From Verrucomicrobiota bacterium (lineage in GTDB: Bacteria; Verrucomicrobiota; Verrucomicrobiia; Limisphaerales; PALSA-1396): a stretch of DNA of 64,000 nt. A program made the position numbers and the translations under genes. Where the stretch lies: contig JACQFP010000064.1 of assembly GCA_016200005.1 (NCBI GenBank), positions 62,001 to 126,000 of the forward strand, read 5' to 3'. Within the stretch, counting starts at the first letter, position 1. Each line of letters begins with the position of its first letter. The notes under the pieces were generated by a model that was not told where the DNA came from, did no database searches, and was given only the letters and a program-made list of their open reading frames with translations. This document shows, one piece after another, positions 53,078-62,160 of this stretch.

Positions 53078-55396
53078 TCAAAATCCACTGGGCCGTGGCG
53101 GCCCGGCATACGGTTTCGCGCCCAGCACCCGTCCGCGGTTCTGCTCCACGGTGAGCAGCGCCGGATCGGTGACGCGCGGGGCTTCGATGAAACCGTGATA
53201 GCGCCCCATCCAATACGCCATCAGCCAGGCGGACGGTTGCACCACGGCGTGGCCGCCCGCGCCGCCGTCGGCTTCCATGGTCCAGTTGTCCCAGAGCATT
53301 GGCTCGCGTTCGCGCGGCGAAAACGCGCGCGTGCCGCCGGAGTAAGCCACGTAGCCGGGCGGCGTCTGCCGATCAGCCCGCTGCGAATTTTGAAACGAAT
53401 AAAGCACCAGATCGAGCGGCCATTCGCGCAGGTGGGTCACGGCGGGTTCCGCTTCGCAGTCGTTCCCGGTCAACGCGCCGTAGATGAAGTTGAACCAGGT
53501 CGCTTGCTCGATGCGTTGGATTTCCCAAGTGCGCTCGAAACTGCGCCGGTAGATTGAACGCAGTTTGGGGTCCGTTTCGTATTTCAACAGACTCGGGTAG
53601 CAGAAAAACGCGAGGCGATCGAGAAACTGCAAAACGTCCCCGGGCGGAAACGTGCATTTCTGCCGCAGCGTGTATTCCGGGTAGCCGAGCTTCACCAGTT
53701 CCTGATAGCCCTGCGCGAATCGCGGCTCGCCCGTGAGCGCTTCGGCGGTTTTGATGAACGAGAGAATTTCGAGCGCGTTCAACCCGCGCGCCGCGTTGCC
53801 CTCTCCGGCGGAATTGAAATACTCCGGGTTCCAATTGCCCCAGCGGGTCGGCTTGCCATCTAGGTCAATCAACCGCCAGCCGTGTTCCATCAGATGCCCG
53901 GCCACGCGCGACAGAAAGGTTTTGGCCTGCTGAATTTCTTCGCCCTGCGCCGCCAGTTCGAGAAAAATGGCGATGGCGTAAAAGTGCGCGCAAATCTCGT
54001 CGCTCGACGTGTCACCCTTCCACTCGAACAAACCGTCCTTCGTGTCGTGCCACTCGGCGGCGGCTTCGCCGGAACCGTGTTGAGCCTGATGCCCGCGCTC
54101 GTTCTTCGCCCAGACGCCTCGGGCGGGAAAACCTTTGATCCCCGTCATCGCTTCGAGCCAGCGGATGGTGTGGAAGGTATTCGCGGCTTCGTGCCGGGCT
54201 TCGGGATCCTTCGTGACGGCGTAGCGATAGGCTTGAGCCGCGAGATAGTCGCACGAATAACCACCGTCGTTGTCGCCAGCTTCGCGCACGAATTCCTTCA
54301 GCTTCTCGTCCCATTCCAGCTTATGCACCAGCCCCAAGCGCTTCTGGCCCCATTCCTCCAGGTGTCGTTCGTAAAACGCCGCCTTCTTCAGCAACGTGTA
54401 AGGTTCGTATTCAATGACGCCCAGGCCCTGATCGGTCGCGATGAACACCGCATGGTCGGTGCTCGCGATCGCGTTCACCCGGTCGTCAGGCAACCAGCGC
54501 TGGCCGGCAAAGTAATGAAATTGACCGCCCGTGTGGCGAATCGCGCCGCGCGTCGTGCCGATCCAAAGGTCACCGCCAAAACCGCGCGCCAGACAGGTCG
54601 TGTCTTCGTAACACAAGCCCTGTGCGCCGCGCAGTTCCGTGAGCGACATGCCGCGCAGAACGCCCAGCCCGCGATCCGTGGCGATGTACAGCCGGTTGCC
54701 CAGGCTCAAAACGTCGCGCGTGTTCAACGACGGCAATTCGCCCCAGTCCCAAACCTTTTCCACCGGCCAGTTCCAAACGTTGCGCGCGCCGAATCGAGTG
54801 CCATCAAAAATGGTGAGCCGCCCCGGGCCATGCACATAAAGCGTCTCGCCGTAGGAAACGACCCGCGTGATGGCGAAAGGACCCGGCGATGAAGTCAGCG
54901 GTTCCAGCGCATCGCCTCTGACGCGCCACAAGCGAGTGCCGCCCGCCGCCACCACTTCGCCGAGATGTTCGCAAACGTCGCTCATCCCTTCGGCGGAAAT
55001 CTTTTTCCACGCTCCGTTCTGAAAGCGATGCAACCCCGGACTCGTGATCGCCCACAACGCTCCGCCGGTCGTGACGAGCCGGCTGACCGGCTCGCGCAAT
55101 TCGCTCACTTCGATCAGCTCGTTGCCCTTCAACAGATGAAGACCTTTCGCCGAACCGGCGTAAACGATTCCTTGGAAAACCGCCACCGAAGTCAGCGGTG
55201 CGCTCGTGGTTACTTTGCGTCCGATTTCCTGGAGATAAACGTCGTCGCGGACGGGCTGCCAGAGTCGTTGCGCGGCGGTGCCGACGGGTGCGGCGCAAGC
55301 GGTGGCGCCCGCCACCAGCAACGCAGACAGGAAACACACTACCGGACACAGGTGCGCCTCGTTTCGAGGCCCGATGGGTTGCTTGATCTGTTGCAT
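53078..55396 (-). CDS. Secreted Reg_prop-like beta-propeller fused to an (alpha/alpha)-barrel domain
   Basis: A 772-residue exported protein (signal ends ATACAAP). Residues 45-350 have the repeated L-x-x-G-x-x-L-[WY]-[IV]-x-[TS]-x-x-G-[LA] units of two-component-regulator propellers (RLYIATDRGLGVLRG, DLWIGTTRGAIRHTG, AVFIATDQGLGVIEY). Residues 370-740 are helical, with GDNDGGYSCDYLAAQAYRYA, ARGVWAKNERGH, WHDTKDGLFEWKGDTSSDE and NFIYGALTGNDC, as in (alpha/alpha)6/7 glycan-active folds. There is no kinase or membrane domain, so despite the propeller it is not a sensor kinase. It is probably a polysaccharide-binding or -degrading protein. Its stop lies 44 bases before the start of the GH36-like gene, with which it shares a near-identical leader. 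Confidence 0.72.
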   Translation of the reverse strand: MQQIKQPIGPRNEAHLCPVVCFLSALLVAGATACAAPVGTAAQRLWQPVRDDVYLQEIGRKVTTSAPLTSVAVFQGIVYAGSAKGLHLLKGNELIEVSELREPVSRLVTTGGALWAITSPGLHRFQNGAWKKISAEGMSDVCEHLGEVVAAGGTRLWRVRGDALEPLTSSPGPFAITRVVSYGETLYVHGPGRLTIFDGTRFGARNVWNWPVEKVWDWGELPSLNTRDVLSLGNRLYIATDRGLGVLRGMSLTELRGAQGLCYEDTTCLARGFGGDLWIGTTRGAIRHTGGQFHYFAGQRWLPDDRVNAIASTDHAVFIATDQGLGVIEYEPYTLLKKAAFYERHLEEWGQKRLGLVHKLEWDEKLKEFVREAGDNDGGYSCDYLAAQAYRYAVTKDPEARHEAANTFHTIRWLEAMTGIKGFPARGVWAKNERGHQAQHGSGEAAAEWHDTKDGLFEWKGDTSSDEICAHFYAIAIFLELAAQGEEIQQAKTFLSRVAGHLMEHGWRLIDLDGKPTRWGNWNPEYFNSAGEGNAARGLNALEILSFIKTAEALTGEPRFAQGYQELVKLGYPEYTLRQKCTFPPGDVLQFLDRLAFFCYPSLLKYETDPKLRSIYRRSFERTWEIQRIEQATWFNFIYGALTGNDCEAEPAVTHLREWPLDLVLYSFQNSQRADRQTPPGYVAYSGGTRAFSPREREPMLWDNWTMEADGGAGGHAVVQPSAWLMAYWMGRYHGFIEAPRVTDPALLTVEQNRGRVLGAKPYAGPPRPSGF

Positions 55397-55950
55397 GTTG
55401 ATCTCATCCAGTTGGCCGGCAGATTCCTGATTTGAAAACTCTTCTTCGCGCCCCGCAACCGAAACGGCAGTTCACTTTGACCGATCGACCACCGCCAGCC
55501 GCACCAGCGCCGCCGACATTCAAGCGACTGCCGTTTACACTTGCACCATAAAAATAAACCAGCCTTTGTCCGGAGCACTTGAGATTGCCGGACGCTGTCG
55601 TCCAATTCCTGTTTGATTGCGCCGCTGCCGAAGGTGAGCGTGCCGGTGAGAGACTGCCAATCGCCGAGCGAGAGGCCGTAACGTTCCTGAGCGATGAACT
55701 CTTCCAAGGCAGCGCGCTCCATCACGTCGCGCGGGTCTTTCAGAAGCTTGGCAGCAGTGCAATTCACCGACGCGTATTGAGTTCCCGGCTTTCCGACCGT
55801 GGCGAGAGTGACCGGGGCGAGCGGCGGTTGCGAAGGCGGTTTGTCGCGTGCGGGCGCAATGGGCTTCCCAAGCCCGCCACGAGTGCGTGGCCCAACAAGC
55901 GACGTCCGCTTCGCGAATTCTGGTCGGCCGGCCGTGTAGGACGCTGTCAA
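55339..55950 (-). CDS. Hypothetical protein fragment
   Basis: An open frame of 203 codons. The central part (about 55560-55790) has host-like codon use: TQYASVNCTAAKLL, DPRDVMERAALEEFIAQERY, SLTGTLTFGSGAIKQELDD. The last 60 codons overlap the shared leader of the propeller gene and look non-coding. No family is recognised. I think it is a relic of a larger gene interrupted before the propeller gene. I see nothing else in 55951-56125. Confidence 0.3.
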   Translation of the reverse strand: MTASYTAGRPEFAKRTSLVGPRTRGGLGKPIAPARDKPPSQPPLAPVTLATVGKPGTQYASVNCTAAKLLKDPRDVMERAALEEFIAQERYGLSLGDWQSLTGTLTFGSGAIKQELDDSVRQSQVLRTKAGLFLWCKCKRQSLECRRRWCGWRWSIGQSELPFRLRGAKKSFQIRNLPANWMRSTCNRSSNPSGLETRRTCVR

Positions 55951-56125
55951 TTTTTTAAGTGACTTTTGAGCGTTGAGGAAGTTTACTTCGTCCGGTTCAC
56001 GTGCCAGCCATCGAAACCAGAGGCTTTGACTGCTGCCACGGAGACAAAGCCCGGTCTTGCTCTACCCGCCAAACTGTTTGTGGTCAAAATCAGTCCCGTG
56101 AATCCGGGACATAGGAAAGGTCTGT

Positions 56126-57055
56126 ATGAAGAATGATATGCGAAAATGGGGGTTGGTCCTGGGTCTGACCTTGCTGACGGCCCCGGCGACGCGCGCCGAA
56201 GAGCCGCTGTCTTACGAACAAAGAATTGATCAGCTTTACGGCGAAGTTCACGGCACCGGCCTGTTGATGGATGTGTTCGTCCCCAAAGGCAAGGGGAACG
56301 GGTTGGGCATTGTCGATGTCGCAAGCGGATCTTATTACTCGGATCGCGGCAAGATTCGCGATCACATGCGCGGACAGATTTACCAAATATTTTGCGCGCG
56401 CGGTTACACGGTGTTCGCCATCCGGCCCGGCTCGCGCACCCGTTACACGGTCAATGAAATGGAGCAACACCTGCGTCTGGCCATTCGTTACGTCAAGGAA
56501 CACGCCGCCGAATATAAGTTCGATCCAGCCCGACTCGGCATCACAGGCGCATCGGCGGGCGGCCATCTCGCCACGCTCGCCGCCGTCACGCCCGAGGACG
56601 GTCAGGCGGACGCCAAGAATCCGTTGCAACGTCATGACACGCGCGTCAAAGCCGCCGCGGTCTTTTTTCCGCCCACGGATTTTCTCGATTGGGGCGGCAA
56701 GGCGGCCAATCTGAGTATTGTGGGGGATTTGATTTACCTCGGCGGCGTGAAGGGCCACAGCGAGGAGGAAATCAAGGAAGGCGCGAAAGCCATCTCGCCC
56801 GTTTACAAAGCGGGCGAAGCCACGCACATTCCCTTCCTGTTCATTCACGGTGACGCGGATCCCATCGTGCCGTTGCAGCAATCGCAGAAGATGGTCGAGG
56901 CCATCAAGAGCGCCGGCGGGTCGGCTGAACTCATCGTGAAGAAAGGCGGCGGCCATGCCTGGCCCACGTTGAACGAGGAAGTCAAGACGATGGCCGATTG
57001 GTTCGACGCGCATCTGGCGGAAACCAAAAAGGCAGACGCCTCGATCCAAAAATGA
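56126..57055 (+). CDS. Secreted alpha/beta-hydrolase esterase (BD-FAE/acetyl-esterase type)
   Basis: A 309-residue serine esterase with signal peptide (GLVLGLTLLTAPATRA). The triad is visible: Ser143 in GASAGGHLA, Asp in HGDADPIVPL (about 249) and His in GGGHAWP (about 276). The oxyanion-side strand is YTVFAIRPGSRTRY. Related enzymes hydrolyse short acyl or feruloyl esters on plant polysaccharides. An AGGAAAGG ribosome-binding tract lies about 8 bases before the ATG. The downstream glycosidase and the pectin-related neighbours support a deacetylation role; substrate is inferred. Confidence 0.85.
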   Translation: MKNDMRKWGLVLGLTLLTAPATRAEEPLSYEQRIDQLYGEVHGTGLLMDVFVPKGKGNGLGIVDVASGSYYSDRGKIRDHMRGQIYQIFCARGYTVFAIRPGSRTRYTVNEMEQHLRLAIRYVKEHAAEYKFDPARLGITGASAGGHLATLAAVTPEDGQADAKNPLQRHDTRVKAAAVFFPPTDFLDWGGKAANLSIVGDLIYLGGVKGHSEEEIKEGAKAISPVYKAGEATHIPFLFIHGDADPIVPLQQSQKMVEAIKSAGGSAELIVKKGGGHAWPTLNEEVKTMADWFDAHLAETKKADASIQK

Positions 57056-57081
57056 TTCGCACCGCATTGCTCGGTTGGAAT

Positions 57082-57260
57082 GATTCAGTTGAGACGTATG
57101 GGGAGCGCAGCCGCCCCGGCTGCGGTTCGGCGCGCCTTCGCGCCGAACGCTTCGCGCGGCGTCGACACCCAACCGTTCCGTCGCACACACGCGAATGCCT
57201 ACGACGAGGGCGTCGTCGGCTACGCCCGGGGCGGGCGTGCTCCCCGATTCGAACTGAATC
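57082..57260. repeat. Long palindromic repeat between esterase and glycosidase genes
   Basis: Outer arms GATTCAGTT and AACTGAATC. Inner pairs GGGGAGCGC/GCGTGCTCCCC and a tight GCGTTCGGCGCG-type hairpin (GTTCGGCGCGCCTTCGCGCC at about 57124) lie inside. It fills most of the 57056-57333 gap. Confidence 0.72.
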
Positions 57261-57293
57261 GAGCTGGGTTGGAACATCCGCGAAAATTGAATC

Positions 57294-57318
57294 CGCCTCC
57301 TCACGTCGGCGGCTACGG
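57294..57318. repeat. Short repeat CTCCTCACGTCGGCGGCTAC
   Basis: The same 20-mer motif, with changes, forms both arms of the repeat at 60951-61041. Here a single arm lies just upstream of the glycosidase start. Confidence 0.6.
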
Positions 57319-57333
57319 CCGTCAGGCTTTCTC

Positions 57334-59712
57334 GTGCACGCTCTTACCTCGTTGGTTTTCGGACTGGTTGTTTTCCAATCCGCCGCGCTTGACCTTAGCA
57401 AAGCGGTCATCTTCTTCCCATCCAACCTTTCCGCCACGGAACGAAAAGCCGTGACGATGTTGGTGGAGGAAGTGGAGAAGCGAACGCAGATTCGCATGGA
57501 AAGTTCCTCAAGCTGGCCGTCGTCCGCAACGACGGTTATTGCGGTCGGGCCGGCGGCGGCGCTGGATTTTTTTGGCGAGAAATACGCCAAGGAGCTTTCG
57601 CGCGATCACCGCGTCAAGGGAGCGGAAGGGTATCGGATTCGAATCAAGAAAAGCAAAGGCGCTCCCGTCGTGTTCATCATTGGCAACGATGCCCGCGGTG
57701 TGATGTTCGGTGTCGGTCATTTGCTCCGCACGTTACGCATGAGTCCGGGGAGGATTTCGTTGCCCGACGATTTCAACGTCGCGACTGCACCCAAGCAACG
57801 ATTGCGCGGGCACCAACTCGGTTATCGGCCCAAGACCAATTCGTACGATGGCTGGGATGTGCCAACGTGGGAACAATACATTCGCGACCTCATCATCTTT
57901 GGCTGTAACGCCATCGAGTTGATTCCACCGCGCTCCGACGATGCCTCGACCAGCCCGCACTTTCCGTTGCCGCCGATGGAGATGATGGTGCAGATGTCGC
58001 GGTTGGCCGACGAATACGGAATGGACGTGTGGATCTGGTATCCGGCGATGGATCGCGATTACTCCAACCCCAAGACTGTCGAGTTTGCGCTCAATGAGTG
58101 GGGCGAAGTTTTCAAGAAGTTGCCCCGCATCGATGCCATTTTTGTTCCCGGTGGCGATCCGGGCCACACGCAACCAAAATATTTGATGGCGCTGTTGGAA
58201 AAACAAACCGCGTCGCTGCATCACACTCATCCCAAGGCGCAGATGTGGGTTTCACCGCAAAGCTTCAACCAGGTTTGGCTGGATGAGTTTCTTGATATTC
58301 TCAAGACCCAAAAGCCCGCCTGGCTCAGTGGCGTGGTCTATGGTCCGCAAGTCCGCGTGGGACTGCCGAAATTCCGGGCGATGATTCCGAAACAATATCC
58401 GATTCGAAATTATCCCGACATCACGCACAGTTGGCGCTGCGAATATCCCGTCCCCGATTGGGACTCCGCTTTCCCGGCCACCGAAGGCCGCGAGCCGATC
58501 AACCCCCGTCCGCTCGGCGAGGCTGCCATCTTCCGCTATGCCCAACCTTACACGATCGGATTCCTGACTTACTCCGAAGGTTGCAACGACGATGTGAACA
58601 AGGCCATCTGGAGCGCGCTCGGCTGGAATCCGAGCGCCAACGTCACGAATGTTCTGCGCGAGTTTAGTCTTTACTTCATCGGCGAACGCTACGAGGCGGA
58701 CTTTGCGCAAGGCCTGCTCGCATTGGAACGAAACTGGCGCGGCGCATTGCTCACCAATGAAAATGTTTATGCGACGCTCCAACATTTTCAAGCGATGGAA
58801 AAATCCGCCCCGCCGCAACTGCAACAGAACTGGCGCTTTCAGCAGGCGCTCTACCGGGCTTATTACGACGCTTACACGCGCAGCCGGTTGATCTACGAGA
58901 CCGACCTCGAAGAGAAAGCCATGAGCCGGATTTGCGATGGGAAAAAATCCGGTTTGGCGGCGACGATGTCCGAAGCGGAGGCGATGCTTGATCGCGCGGA
59001 GACCAACCGCGTTTCCGTTGAATGGCATGCGCGCGTTTTCGAACTGGCCGAAGCACTTTTCAAGAGCATCAAGATGCAACTCAGTGTCCCGCTTTACAAA
59101 GCCATCGCGGTGGAGCGCGGCGCCAATCTGGACAATATCGACGTGCCATTGAACAGCCGTGTCTGGCTGAAGCAACAGTTCGCCGAGATTCGTGAATTGC
59201 CCGACGAGGCGGCCCGGCTAAAGCGAATTGATGAGATTCTTACCTGGACTGATCCCGGCCCCGGTGGGTTTTACGACGACCTCGGTGACGTGCGGCGCCA
59301 ACCGCATCTCGTCCGCGGCCCGGGTTTTGAAAAAGACCCGCGCTCCATGGAATCGTCGATGATTGATTTCGGCTACAAGAACGGCCGTCTCTCGTGGTGG
59401 AACAATGCCGGCACACTGTTTGAAACGCCGCTCAAACTCCGTTACACCGGCCTGGACCGCAACGCACAATACCAAGTCCGCGTCAACTATGCCAGTGACT
59501 CGGCCAGCAAAAAGATTCGTCTGCTGGCCAACGACAAGTTTGAAATTCACCCGTTCATGGAAAAGAGATTTCAAGGTCGTCCGCTGGAATTCGATGTTTC
59601 GCGGGAAGCCACGAAACGCGGTGAACTGACGCTGAACTGGAACCGCGAGCCGGGCCTGGGCGACAACGGACGCGGTTGCCAGGTCGCCGAAGTCTGGCTC
59701 ATGAAAAAGTGA
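57334..59712 (+). CDS. Secreted glycosidase-like protein with hexosaminidase/alpha-glucuronidase-type N-domain
   Basis: About 792 residues. I place the start at GTG 57334, because it gives a good signal peptide (HALTSLVFGLVVFQSAAL) and everything upstream is repeat DNA; the frame stays open to 56998. Residues 20-145 resemble the alpha/beta domain preceding GH20 and GH67-type barrels (LDLSKAVIFFPSNLS, ARGVMFGVGHLLRTLRM). A barrel follows with WEQYIRDLIIFGCNAIELIP, YGMDVWIWYPAMDRDY, DAIFVPGGDPGHTQPKYLM and YTIGFLTYSEGCNDDVNK. The end carries a beta-sandwich (YQVRVNYASDSASKKIRLLA). Catalytic acids cannot be assigned with certainty. A role on uronic-acid or amino-sugar polymers is an inference. 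Confidence 0.75.
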   Translation: MHALTSLVFGLVVFQSAALDLSKAVIFFPSNLSATERKAVTMLVEEVEKRTQIRMESSSSWPSSATTVIAVGPAAALDFFGEKYAKELSRDHRVKGAEGYRIRIKKSKGAPVVFIIGNDARGVMFGVGHLLRTLRMSPGRISLPDDFNVATAPKQRLRGHQLGYRPKTNSYDGWDVPTWEQYIRDLIIFGCNAIELIPPRSDDASTSPHFPLPPMEMMVQMSRLADEYGMDVWIWYPAMDRDYSNPKTVEFALNEWGEVFKKLPRIDAIFVPGGDPGHTQPKYLMALLEKQTASLHHTHPKAQMWVSPQSFNQVWLDEFLDILKTQKPAWLSGVVYGPQVRVGLPKFRAMIPKQYPIRNYPDITHSWRCEYPVPDWDSAFPATEGREPINPRPLGEAAIFRYAQPYTIGFLTYSEGCNDDVNKAIWSALGWNPSANVTNVLREFSLYFIGERYEADFAQGLLALERNWRGALLTNENVYATLQHFQAMEKSAPPQLQQNWRFQQALYRAYYDAYTRSRLIYETDLEEKAMSRICDGKKSGLAATMSEAEAMLDRAETNRVSVEWHARVFELAEALFKSIKMQLSVPLYKAIAVERGANLDNIDVPLNSRVWLKQQFAEIRELPDEAARLKRIDEILTWTDPGPGGFYDDLGDVRRQPHLVRGPGFEKDPRSMESSMIDFGYKNGRLSWWNNAGTLFETPLKLRYTGLDRNAQYQVRVNYASDSASKKIRLLANDKFEIHPFMEKRFQGRPLEFDVSREATKRGELTLNWNREPGLGDNGRGCQVAEVWLMKK

Positions 59713-59723
59713 TGCGACGAATC

Positions 59724-59729
59724 GGAGGG
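59724..59729 (+). promoter_or_regulatory. Strong ribosome-binding site
   Basis: GGAGGG at 59724-59729 lies five bases before the ATG at 59735 and fixes the start of the peroxidase fusion gene. It is the clearest Shine-Dalgarno in the window. Confidence 0.8.
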
Positions 59730-59734
59730 TCACA

Positions 59735-62068
59735 ATGAAGAAGATGATGTCGTTCAAGCTGGCGATGACCACAACTTTCCTGGTTGGAATTCTGCCGTCA
59801 GCCCTTGCAGCTAAAACGGGTGATCCAATTCCCGGTTACACGTTTCGCGACGGCATTTACCAGCCCAATGAACCTTATCGGGAAGGCCAGCCGCGCGTCA
59901 CCGGTTTGCAGCAGCCTTACCCGAAAATGAAATCGGTTGAGGAGAACCCTATCACCCCGGCGAAAGTCCAACTCGGCAAACTGCTTTACTTCGATCCCAT
60001 CCTGAGCGGCGACAACACGACTTCCTGCGCGCATTGCCACCATCCCGATTTCGGTTTCTCCGATGGCCGCCACACCAGCATGGGCCTGCATGGTCAAGGG
60101 CTTGGCCCGGAGCGCAGCGGCGGCGACGTCTTGGCGCGCGGTGCGCCCGTGATCTGGAACGCCGCTTACAGCCCCCGGCAATTCTGGGATGGCCGTGGCA
60201 AAGATTTGGAGCAACAGGCCGAAGGCCCGATCCAGGACGCGCACGAGATGAACCAAAACGCCGGCGAACTGGTCCAGGAACTCCTGCGCGTCCCGGAATA
60301 CGTTCGTTTGTTCCAGGAAACGTTTGGTGGCAAACCCGAGGACGCCGTCACGTTCCGTAACGTCACCAAAGCCCTCGCGTCGTTCGAGCGAACAATCCTC
60401 TCCTTCAATTCCAAATTCGACCGTTACGCCGCCGGCGACTCTTACGCGCTGAACGATTCCGAAAAACGCGGGCTGCAACTTTTTCGATCGCTGAAAACCC
60501 GCTGCTTCGAGTGCCATGCACTTCCGAATTTCTCGGACGGCAGTTTCCGCGTCATCGGCGTGCCTGATCAGGAAGGTCAGCCACACGATCTTGGACGCGC
60601 GAAGGTTCCGGGTCAGGGGCCGGAAGGCGCGTTCAAAGTTCCCACTTTGCGCAACGTCGCGCTGTCCGCGCCGTACATGCACAACGGGCATTTCGCCACC
60701 TTGGAGGACGTTATCAAATTCTACTCGAAGGGCGGCGGGCATCAGTTCCCAAATCAAACCCTGGCCATCGACGACAAGATTGGCACGTTTGAAATCACGC
60801 CGGAAGAAACCGCCGACCTCGTCGCGTTCCTCCAAGCTCTCACCGATACGTCTCTTCTCCCCGATGCACCGACCAAAGTGCCGTCGGGCCTGCCGGTGCT
60901 GGCCGTGAAATCCAAACCGACGCCTGCGCCCAAGATGGTGGTTGAGAATCGTAGCCGACGTGAGGAGGCTCAAATCGAGAAGCCAGAAGTCAGAAGTCAG
61001 AGGTCAGACTTAAATCAGAGACTCCTCACGTCGTCTCCTACAATCACCGTCAAGCCCGGCCAGTCCATTCAAGCCGCCGTCGATCGCGCAAAAAGCGGCG
61101 ACCGCATCGAAGTTTTTCCCGGCGTCTATAACCAGTCCGTGATGGTTGACAAGGCCGGCATCAGTTTAATCGGCGTTCATGTGAACGGGGAGCGCCCCGT
61201 CCTCGACGGCGAAAATAAACTCGGCGATGCGGTGCAAGGTTCCGGTGACCATTTCCTCATTCAAGGCTTTCACATCCGCAACTACACCGGCAACGGCGTC
61301 GTCAATAACAAGGCCAGCCACGTTACTTACCGCGACCTTATCGTGGAGAATCCGGGCCTATACGCAGTTTATCCGGTCGAATGCTCCGGCGTGCTGGTGG
61401 AAGGCTGCGTCGTCAGTGGCGCGAAGGACGCCGGGATTTACGTCGGCCAAAGCCGCGACATCATTGTCCGCAACAACGAGGTCTTTCACAACGTCGCGGG
61501 CATCGAGATCGAGAATTCCGTCCGCGCGCTCGTCGCCAACAACAGCGCGCACCACAACACCGCCGGCATTCTCGTGTTCCTGCTGCCCAACAACCCTTCA
61601 AAAGTTGGTTCGCATACGCGCGTCGTAAACAACCGAAGCTGGGAGAACAACCACGACAACTTTGGCAAACCCGGCACGACAGTTTCATTTCTACCACCCG
61701 GGCTGGGAATGTTCATCATGGCCGCCGATCACACCGAAGTCACGCAGAACGAGATTTTCGGCAACAACTCGCAAGGCATCCAGATGATCAGTTATCTCAC
61801 TTCGCAAGTTGCACCGAAGGACAAAATCCAACTCGACATCGAACCCAATTCCGACAACAACTTCATCCACGACAATCTTTACCGCGACAACGGCCGTCTT
61901 CCCGCCAAAACCTACGTGGACCAGAAAATTCCCGGTGGCGACGTCGCGTGGGACGGCACTGGCGTGGGCAACGGCTGGCAGGAAGCGCCCGGGGTCAAGA
62001 CTTATCCGACAGAGTTGCCCAAGCAATCCGGCCTTGAGCGCGTGGACTTTTCCAAGCTTGAGGAGTAG
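59735..62068 (+). CDS. Di-heme cytochrome c peroxidase fused to a parallel beta-helix domain
   Basis: A 777-residue periplasmic protein (signal to about residue 26). Residues 60-380 form a MauG/CcpA-type di-heme peroxidase: heme motifs CAHCH (98-102) and CFECH (257-261), [32 protein letters not shown] and [21 protein letters not shown]. Residues 430-720 form a NosD/PbH1-type right-handed beta-helix ([36 protein letters not shown]). Such peroxidases oxidise partners or tryptophan-type cofactors using hydrogen peroxide. The beta-helix would bind or process a polysaccharide. The 30-residue linker is encoded by a palindromic repeat (60951-61041). Confidence 0.9.
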   Translation: MKKMMSFKLAMTTTFLVGILPSALAAKTGDPIPGYTFRDGIYQPNEPYREGQPRVTGLQQPYPKMKSVEENPITPAKVQLGKLLYFDPILSGDNTTSCAHCHHPDFGFSDGRHTSMGLHGQGLGPERSGGDVLARGAPVIWNAAYSPRQFWDGRGKDLEQQAEGPIQDAHEMNQNAGELVQELLRVPEYVRLFQETFGGKPEDAVTFRNVTKALASFERTILSFNSKFDRYAAGDSYALNDSEKRGLQLFRSLKTRCFECHALPNFSDGSFRVIGVPDQEGQPHDLGRAKVPGQGPEGAFKVPTLRNVALSAPYMHNGHFATLEDVIKFYSKGGGHQFPNQTLAIDDKIGTFEITPEETADLVAFLQALTDTSLLPDAPTKVPSGLPVLAVKSKPTPAPKMVVENRSRREEAQIEKPEVRSQRSDLNQRLLTSSPTITVKPGQSIQAAVDRAKSGDRIEVFPGVYNQSVMVDKAGISLIGVHVNGERPVLDGENKLGDAVQGSGDHFLIQGFHIRNYTGNGVVNNKASHVTYRDLIVENPGLYAVYPVECSGVLVEGCVVSGAKDAGIYVGQSRDIIVRNNEVFHNVAGIEIENSVRALVANNSAHHNTAGILVFLLPNNPSKVGSHTRVVNNRSWENNHDNFGKPGTTVSFLPPGLGMFIMAADHTEVTQNEIFGNNSQGIQMISYLTSQVAPKDKIQLDIEPNSDNNFIHDNLYRDNGRLPAKTYVDQKIPGGDVAWDGTGVGNGWQEAPGVKTYPTELPKQSGLERVDFSKLEE
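60951..61041. repeat. Palindromic repeat read in frame as an interdomain linker
   Basis: Arms GTAGCCGACGTGAGGAG and CTCCTCACGTCGTCTCCTAC enclose a short tandem AGAAGTC/AGAGGTC tract. It encodes NRSRREEAQ through LLTSSPT between the peroxidase and the beta-helix without breaking the frame. Confidence 0.75.
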
Positions 62069-62100
62069 CCATCGGCGCAGCCGAACCGCGGTGGAGCGGA

Positions 62101-62160
62101 CAAGCTGAAGCTTGAACTCCAACGCAAGCCGTATTCAGTTGGAGTTCAAGCTTCAGCTTG
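62101..62160. terminator. Perfect 23-bp inverted repeat between convergent genes
   Basis: CAAGCTGAAGCTTGAACTCCAAC (arm 62101-62123; 20 bases are CAAGCTGAAGCTTGAACTCC) pairs exactly with 62138-62160 over a 14-base loop. It lies between the peroxidase stop (62068) and the adenosyltransferase. It probably ends both transcripts, and its right arm overlaps the last codons of the latter. No T-run follows, so it may equally be a mobile palindrome. Confidence 0.7.

Noticed and set aside
60951..61041. Frameshift or assembly error between peroxidase and beta-helix
   Set aside because: The frame stays open throughout, the inserted sequence is a recognisable repeat class also seen at 57294, and both flanking domains look complete.
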